From NCBI GenBank assembly GCA_021815245.1, contig JAKAHF010000046.1, forward strand, positions 1 through 9,109: DNA of 9,109 nt. The letters are read 5' to 3'. The notes under the pieces are model-generated. The model was not told the origin of the DNA. It did not search any database and worked only from the letters and a program-made list of their open reading frames with translations. The DNA comes from Actinomycetes bacterium (GTDB taxonomy: Bacteria > Actinomycetota > Thermoleophilia > RBG-16-64-13). Position 1 is the stretch's first letter. Each line of letters begins with the position of its first letter. Below, one piece after another: positions 5,499 through 9,109 of this stretch. The position numbers were made by a program, and so were the translations under genes.

Positions 5499-6623
5499 AT
5501 GTCGCAGACCGTTGAGCAGTTGTACGCGCTTCACGAGCAGCGCATCCGTGACGCGGTGGCTCTCAAGCAGCCCGATCGCGTTCCCGTGGTGCCGAACGGA
5601 CCTGCCTGGCCCGGGCGGGCTCTCGGTGTCAAGATCTCCGAGATCGCCACGAACCCTCCGGTGTCACGTCAGACCATCGTCGACGCCTACAGCGGCCTCG
5701 GTGAGATCGACGGCATCCAGAGTCCGGCGTATCACGTCAGCACGCTGAGCATCCAGTGGTTGTCACGGGTCAAGATCCCCGGTCGCGACCTGCCCGAGGA
5801 CGAACTGTGGCAGGTGGACGAGCACGAGATCATGAAGCTCGACGATTACGACGCCATAGTGAGCGAGGGATTCTCCTCCTGGCTCGAGCGTTACTACAAG
5901 GAACGGCTGCCCGGCACCCTCGAACAGATGGCCGCGTTCATGGCGACGGTGCCCGACGCCTTGGCCATGTGCCGCCAACGGGGCATCGTGCCTTTCACGC
6001 CCGCGGTCTTCACCATCCCTTACGAGTACTTCTGCGGCGGCCGCTCGATGAAGGAGTTCCTGCTCGACCTCTTCAGGCATGCCGACAGGGTGCAGGCTGC
6101 CATGGACGAGGCGCTGCCGGTGCTGATCGAGAGCATGCGAGCGGGTATTCGAGCCATGGGTTTCATGGGCGTCTGGATCGGTGGTTGGCGCTCGGCGAGC
6201 GAGTTCGTGTCGCCGCGCCTGTGGAACCGCTTCGTGTTTCCCTACTTCAAGGCCATGGTCGACGCCTGCGTCGAGGAGGGGTGCATACCGGTGCTGCACT
6301 TCGACGCCAACTGGAATCGCGACCTCGAACGGCTGCGTGAGTTTCCCAAGGCCAAGTGCGTGCTCTCGCTCGATGGCAAGACCGACATCTTCAGAGCCAA
6401 GGAAGTGCTGGGCGACCACATGTGCATCATGGGCGACGTGCCGCCGAGCCTCCTGTCACTCGGGACTCCCGCGGAAGTGACGGCCTACTGCAAGCGCCTG
6501 ACGAGCGAGATCGGCCCGGCCGGCTTCATCTTGTCGTCGGGTTGCGACACGCCTATCGACGCGAAGATCGAGAACGTGAGGGCCATGGTGGAGGCGGTCG
6601 GCCAGCAGGCTGTCGGGAAATGA
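5499..6623 (+). CDS. Uroporphyrinogen decarboxylase (URO-D) family methyltransferase
   Basis: This 374-aa cytoplasmic TIM-barrel protein belongs to the URO-D superfamily branch containing MtaA/MtbA and O-demethylase methyltransferases. It would move a methyl group between a substrate or carrier and the corrinoid protein encoded just before it. The N-terminal RIRDAVALKQPDRVPVVP is typical of the family start. The C-terminal half holds VLHFDAN (H267, D269), the IMGDVPPSLL strand (310-319) and SSGCDTP (C349). In MtaA-type enzymes zinc is bound by His-x-Cys plus a distal Cys. Here the first pair is His-x-Asp, so zinc ligation, or the substrate, may differ. True heme-pathway decarboxylase is unlikely given the neighbour. 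GGGGGTGA at 5486-5493, inside the end of the preceding gene, is the ribosome site. The ATG touches the previous stop codon, so translation is probably coupled. Whether it acts on the substrate or the final acceptor is undecided. Confidence 0.88.
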   Translation: MSQTVEQLYALHEQRIRDAVALKQPDRVPVVPNGPAWPGRALGVKISEIATNPPVSRQTIVDAYSGLGEIDGIQSPAYHVSTLSIQWLSRVKIPGRDLPEDELWQVDEHEIMKLDDYDAIVSEGFSSWLERYYKERLPGTLEQMAAFMATVPDALAMCRQRGIVPFTPAVFTIPYEYFCGGRSMKEFLLDLFRHADRVQAAMDEALPVLIESMRAGIRAMGFMGVWIGGWRSASEFVSPRLWNRFVFPYFKAMVDACVEEGCIPVLHFDANWNRDLERLREFPKAKCVLSLDGKTDIFRAKEVLGDHMCIMGDVPPSLLSLGTPAEVTAYCKRLTSEIGPAGFILSSGCDTPIDAKIENVRAMVEAVGQQAVGK

Positions 6624-6674
6624 AGCCCCGCCTCCGAGGCGCGATGGGTACGCGCGAGAGAAGGACGCAGGAAG

Positions 6675-6697
6675 CTCAAATAGCAGCGCTATTTGAG
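6675..6697. terminator. Perfect 10-bp stem hairpin after the methyl-transfer operon
   Basis: CTCAAATAGC (6675-6684) and GCTATTTGAG (6688-6697) are perfect reverse complements around an AGC loop, 51 bases after the methyltransferase stop. The AT-rich arms stand out in this GC-rich DNA. Position suits an operon end, but no T-run follows, so it may instead be a protein-binding dyad acting on the glutamine synthetase gene downstream. Both readings remain open. Confidence 0.4.
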
Positions 6698-6763
6698 TGA
6701 CCGAGGACGCTCTATCGTGCCGCCCAGTGCGAACCGGGAGGCCGCGGCTTGGTTCTCCGACAG

Positions 6764-6779
6764 GCTCCTAGGTAGGAGC
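6764..6779. repeat. Inverted repeat upstream of glnA
   Basis: GCTCCTA (6764-6770) and TAGGAGC (6773-6779) form a perfect 7-bp dyad with two bases between the arms. The right arm repeats the glnA Shine-Dalgarno (TAGGAGG, 6835-6841), so the left arm could pair with either in RNA that covers the whole region. It could equally be a protein-binding site. Two bases are too few for a normal RNA loop, so the innermost pairs would open. Confidence 0.4.
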
Positions 6780-6805
6780 TATGGATGTTAGCGGTCCGGC
6801 CGGGA

Positions 6806-6814
6806 TGCTAGTCT
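6806..6814 (+). promoter_or_regulatory. Possible extended -10 of the glnA promoter
   Basis: TGC followed by TAGTCT gives an extended -10 pattern 34 bases before the GTG start. No good -35 lies 17-18 bp upstream (TGTTAG is the closest), which extended -10 promoters tolerate. Transcription would then start near 6821, leaving a short leader that contains only the ribosome site. Confidence 0.3.
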
Positions 6815-6847
6815 GTATCTGCACTATGGACGGCTAGGAGGCTCGAA

Positions 6848-8179
6848 GTGACCGCGATATTGACCAAAGACGATGTCATCCGCAAGGTCGAAGAAGAAGA
6901 CATCAAGTTCATCAGGCTTTGGTTCACCGACGTCCTCGGCTTCCTCAAAAGCCTCGCCATAACCCGCAGAGAGCTGGAGCGCTGCCTCGACGAGGGCATG
7001 GGCTTCGACGGCTCCTCCATCGAAGGTTTCACTCGCATCCAAGAAGCCGACATGGTGGCTATGCCCGACCCCTCGACGTTCGCCGTGCTGCCGTTCATGC
7101 CCGAGCACGGCAAGACCGCGCGCATGTTCTGCGACATCGTGCATCCTGACGGCAGGCCCTACACAGGCGACCCGCGCTACGCACTCAAACGCATACTGCA
7201 GAAGGCCGCCGACAAGGGCTACACGATGTACGTGAGTCCCGAACTCGAGTTCTACTACTTCAAAGACGCGGCGCACCGGGAACCGCTCGATCGTGGTGGT
7301 TACTTCGACCTCACGTCGCTCGATGTTTCGACCAGCATTCGCCGCGACACGGTCACGGCTCTCGAAGACATCGGCATCGAGGTCGAGTACGCGCACCACG
7401 AATGCGGCCCGTCGCAGCACGAGATCGACCTGCGTCACAAAGAAGCGCTGGCGATGGCCGACTCGATCATGACCTACCGCCTGCTGGTGAAAGAGGTCGC
7501 CGACGCGAACGGCATCCACGCCACCTTCATGCCCAAACCTCTCACCGGTGAAGCGGGGTCGGGCATGCACGTACATATGTCGCTGTTCAAAGACGGCCAG
7601 AACGCGTTCTACGACGCGCGCGACGCTTACAACATGTCACCCGTCTGCAAGGCGTTCGTGGCGGGGCTGCTCCAGTACTCCCGTGAGATGTGCCTGGTGA
7701 CCAACCAGTGGGTGAACTCCTACAAGCGGCTGGTGCCCGAGTATGAGGCTCCGATCTATTGCTGCTGGGCTCGGCACAACCGCTCGGCGCTTGTCAGGGT
7801 CCCGATGTACCGGGTGGGCAACGAGCAGGAGACCAGAGTCGAGATGCGTAACCCCGATCCGGCGGCCAATCCCTACCTGGCACTCGCCGTCATGCTTGCC
7901 GCCGGGCTCAAGGGCATCGAGAAGAAGATCGATCTGCCGCCGGAGAGCACCGACAACATCTACGAGATCTCCGCCAAAGAACGTCACGCCGCCGGCATCC
8001 GCGCGCTGCCGGGCAACATCGACGGCGCCATCGTCGCGTTCGAGAACTCGGAGCTCATGCGCGAGGCCCTCGGCGATCACATCTACGAGTACCTCACTCG
8101 CAACAAGCGGGCTGAGTGGGACTCGTACCGGGCGTTCGTCACTTCATGGGAGACCGACCGCTACGTAGAGATCCTGTAG
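6848..8179 (+). CDS. glnA: Glutamine synthetase, class I-alpha
   Basis: This 443-aa cytoplasmic enzyme makes glutamine from glutamate, ammonia and ATP, normally as a dodecamer. The beta-grasp N-domain carries FDGSSIEGF (53-61), including the ammonium-site aspartate D54. Metal-binding glutamates are seen in PELEF (E132, E134) and in HHECGPSQHEID (E185, E192). GSGMHVH is at 237-243, the flap glutamate is E300 in RLVPEYEAP, NRS is at 311-313, and RVEMRNPDPAANPYL (330-344) completes the site. Length matches the Bacillus alpha type. It lacks the roughly 25-residue insertion of beta enzymes, and the adenylylation context NLYDLPPEE is replaced by NIYEIS, so covalent control is unlikely. R63 matches the arginine linked to glutamine feedback inhibition in B. 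subtilis. Start is GTG with TAGGAGG six bases upstream. A gamma-glutamylmethylamide synthetase role is conceivable near methyl-transfer genes but less likely. Confidence 0.93.
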   Translation: MTAILTKDDVIRKVEEEDIKFIRLWFTDVLGFLKSLAITRRELERCLDEGMGFDGSSIEGFTRIQEADMVAMPDPSTFAVLPFMPEHGKTARMFCDIVHPDGRPYTGDPRYALKRILQKAADKGYTMYVSPELEFYYFKDAAHREPLDRGGYFDLTSLDVSTSIRRDTVTALEDIGIEVEYAHHECGPSQHEIDLRHKEALAMADSIMTYRLLVKEVADANGIHATFMPKPLTGEAGSGMHVHMSLFKDGQNAFYDARDAYNMSPVCKAFVAGLLQYSREMCLVTNQWVNSYKRLVPEYEAPIYCCWARHNRSALVRVPMYRVGNEQETRVEMRNPDPAANPYLALAVMLAAGLKGIEKKIDLPPESTDNIYEISAKERHAAGIRALPGNIDGAIVAFENSELMREALGDHIYEYLTRNKRAEWDSYRAFVTSWETDRYVEIL

Positions 8180-8183
8180 CGCA

Positions 8184-9109
8184 ATGGCTGAAGCCGTGGG
8201 CAGAAGCGACCTCGCCGGTAGTGCGGCTCATGCGGGACCGCTCTTTCTGCTCGACGGCAGCAACGTCGCCTATCGCGCGTTCTTCGCCCTGCCGGAGGGC
8301 ATCTCCACGTCGACTGGTTTTCCGACCAACGCTCTCTATGGGTTCTGCGCGATGGTCATCAAGATCCTGGGGGAGTACCAACCCGGCGCGGTGATCGTCG
8401 CCTGGGACTCGCGCGAGAAGACCTTCAGACACGAGGAGTTCGAAGACTACAAGGCTCAGCGCAAGCCCATGCCCGAGCCGCTCAGCGAGCAATGGCCCTA
8501 CTTCGCCGAGTTGGCCGACGCCTTCGGCTTCGTCAATCTGGCTGTGCCGGGCTTCGAGGCCGACGACATACTGGCCACTCTCGCGCGTCAGGCCGAGGCG
8601 CAGGGACGCGAGACCTTCATTGTCACCGGCGACCGCGATGCCCTGCAGCTTGCGGGTGAACACGTGCGCATCATGGCGAACGCGCGGGGCGTGACCGAGG
8701 TGAAGATCTACGACCCCGCGGCCGTCGAAGAACGGTTCGGTGTGCCGCCCAGCCTGATTCCCGACCTCATCGGGCTCAAGGGTGACACTTCGGACAACAT
8801 CCCGGGCGTGCCCGGCATCGGCGAGAAGACCGCCGCGCAGCTGCTGCAGCAGTTCGGCAGCCTCGAAGAGGTGCTGTGCAACGTCGACCGCGTGAGCGGT
8901 GCGAAGCGCAAAGAGCTTCTGACCGAACACGCCGAGACCGCCCGTCTCTCGAAGCGGTTGGCTGCGCTCGAACACGATGCCCCGATAGATATCGATACCG
9001 CGGAACTCCTGCCGCACCGCGTTCAGCGCGACCGGCTCGAGGAGCTATTCGCGCGTTTCGAGTTCACCAGTCTGCTCGAGCGGGTCGAAGCTCTGCTCCG
9101 TCGATCGCA
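8184..9109 (+). CDS. polA: DNA polymerase I, N-terminal 5'-nuclease part (cut by window edge)
   Basis: The frame stays open to the end of the window (308 codons seen), so the gene is partial. The visible part is the FEN-like 5'-3' exonuclease that removes primers and flaps during replication and repair. Conserved metal and DNA-contact blocks are LLDGSNVAYRAFF (22-34), AWDSREKTFRHEEFEDYKAQR (about 73-93), EADD (125-128), TGDRD (148-152) and GDTSDNIPG (200-208), followed by the helix-hairpin-helix GVPGIGEKTAAQLL (208-221). The final residues, FEFTSLLERV, match the usual exit from this domain in PolA. A stand-alone 5'-nuclease of about 310 aa cannot be excluded. The ATG lies four bases after the glnA stop with no clear Shine-Dalgarno, so translational coupling to glnA is likely. 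About 20 residues precede the normal start of homology; a GTG at 8196 would shorten that. Confidence 0.85.
   Translation, partial: MAEAVGRSDLAGSAAHAGPLFLLDGSNVAYRAFFALPEGISTSTGFPTNALYGFCAMVIKILGEYQPGAVIVAWDSREKTFRHEEFEDYKAQRKPMPEPLSEQWPYFAELADAFGFVNLAVPGFEADDILATLARQAEAQGRETFIVTGDRDALQLAGEHVRIMANARGVTEVKIYDPAAVEERFGVPPSLIPDLIGLKGDTSDNIPGVPGIGEKTAAQLLQQFGSLEEVLCNVDRVSGAKRKELLTEHAETARLSKRLAALEHDAPIDIDTAELLPHRVQRDRLEELFARFEFTSLLERVEALLRRS

Noticed and set aside
6624..6847. Small gene or known riboswitch in the spacer before glnA
   Set aside because: No start with a ribosome site and plausible coding pattern was seen, and the repeats do not match any riboswitch architecture I recognise.
6848..8179. 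Gamma-glutamylmethylamide synthetase instead of glutamine synthetase
   Set aside because: All glutamine synthetase signature blocks and the typical alpha-class length are present, and it sits in a probable housekeeping pair with polA; methylamine genes are not evident.
1..9109. Mobile elements, CRISPR arrays, tRNA or rRNA genes
   Set aside because: No transposase or integrase frame, no spaced direct repeats and no tRNA-like or rRNA-like segment was recognised on either strand.

Overview
The window is GC-rich DNA that looks like an anaerobic, corrinoid-using bacterium. A lineage of anaerobic Actinomycetota (Coriobacteriia or Thermoleophilia type) is my best guess. It rests on GC-rich codon use, a Tat-type lipoprotein, a class I-alpha glutamine synthetase and several corrinoid methyl-transfer proteins. 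This is inference, because no rRNA or other taxonomic marker is present.

Layout, left to right. (1) Positions 2-124 hold the last 40 codons of a hydantoinase B/oxoprolinase-like gene, whose stop overlaps (ATGA) the start of a 512-aa FAD-dependent oxidoreductase (121-1659). (2) Converging on it from the right is a leftward pair: a GntR/UTRA regulator (2376-3131) and, directly downstream, a corrinoid-binding protein (1699-2361). (3) A divergent regulatory region (3132-3320) carries a perfect 20-bp palindrome that fills the spacer of a good -35/-10 promoter, plus a second imperfect copy. (4) Rightward from it run a Tat-exported solute-binding lipoprotein (3321-4748), a long intercistronic hairpin (4773-4823), a second corrinoid protein (4866-5498) and, with no gap at all, a uroporphyrinogen-decarboxylase-type methyltransferase (5499-6623). 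(5) A 224-bp spacer with two inverted repeats separates this module from glutamine synthetase (6848-8179) and the 5' part of DNA polymerase I (8184 to the window edge), which look like housekeeping genes.

Reading of the module: a solute is captured by the lipoprotein. It, or a derivative, is sensed by the GntR/UTRA repressor. A methyl group is moved by the UroD-type enzyme to or from the Co centre of one or both corrinoid proteins. The hydantoinase-like and FAD genes at the left edge may process the same compound (for example an N-methylated amide or hydantoin), but that link is speculative. No MttB-type methyltransferase, MtrH-type methyltransferase, corrinoid-reactivating protein, permease or ATPase gene is visible, so the pathway is incomplete here and the substrate is unknown.
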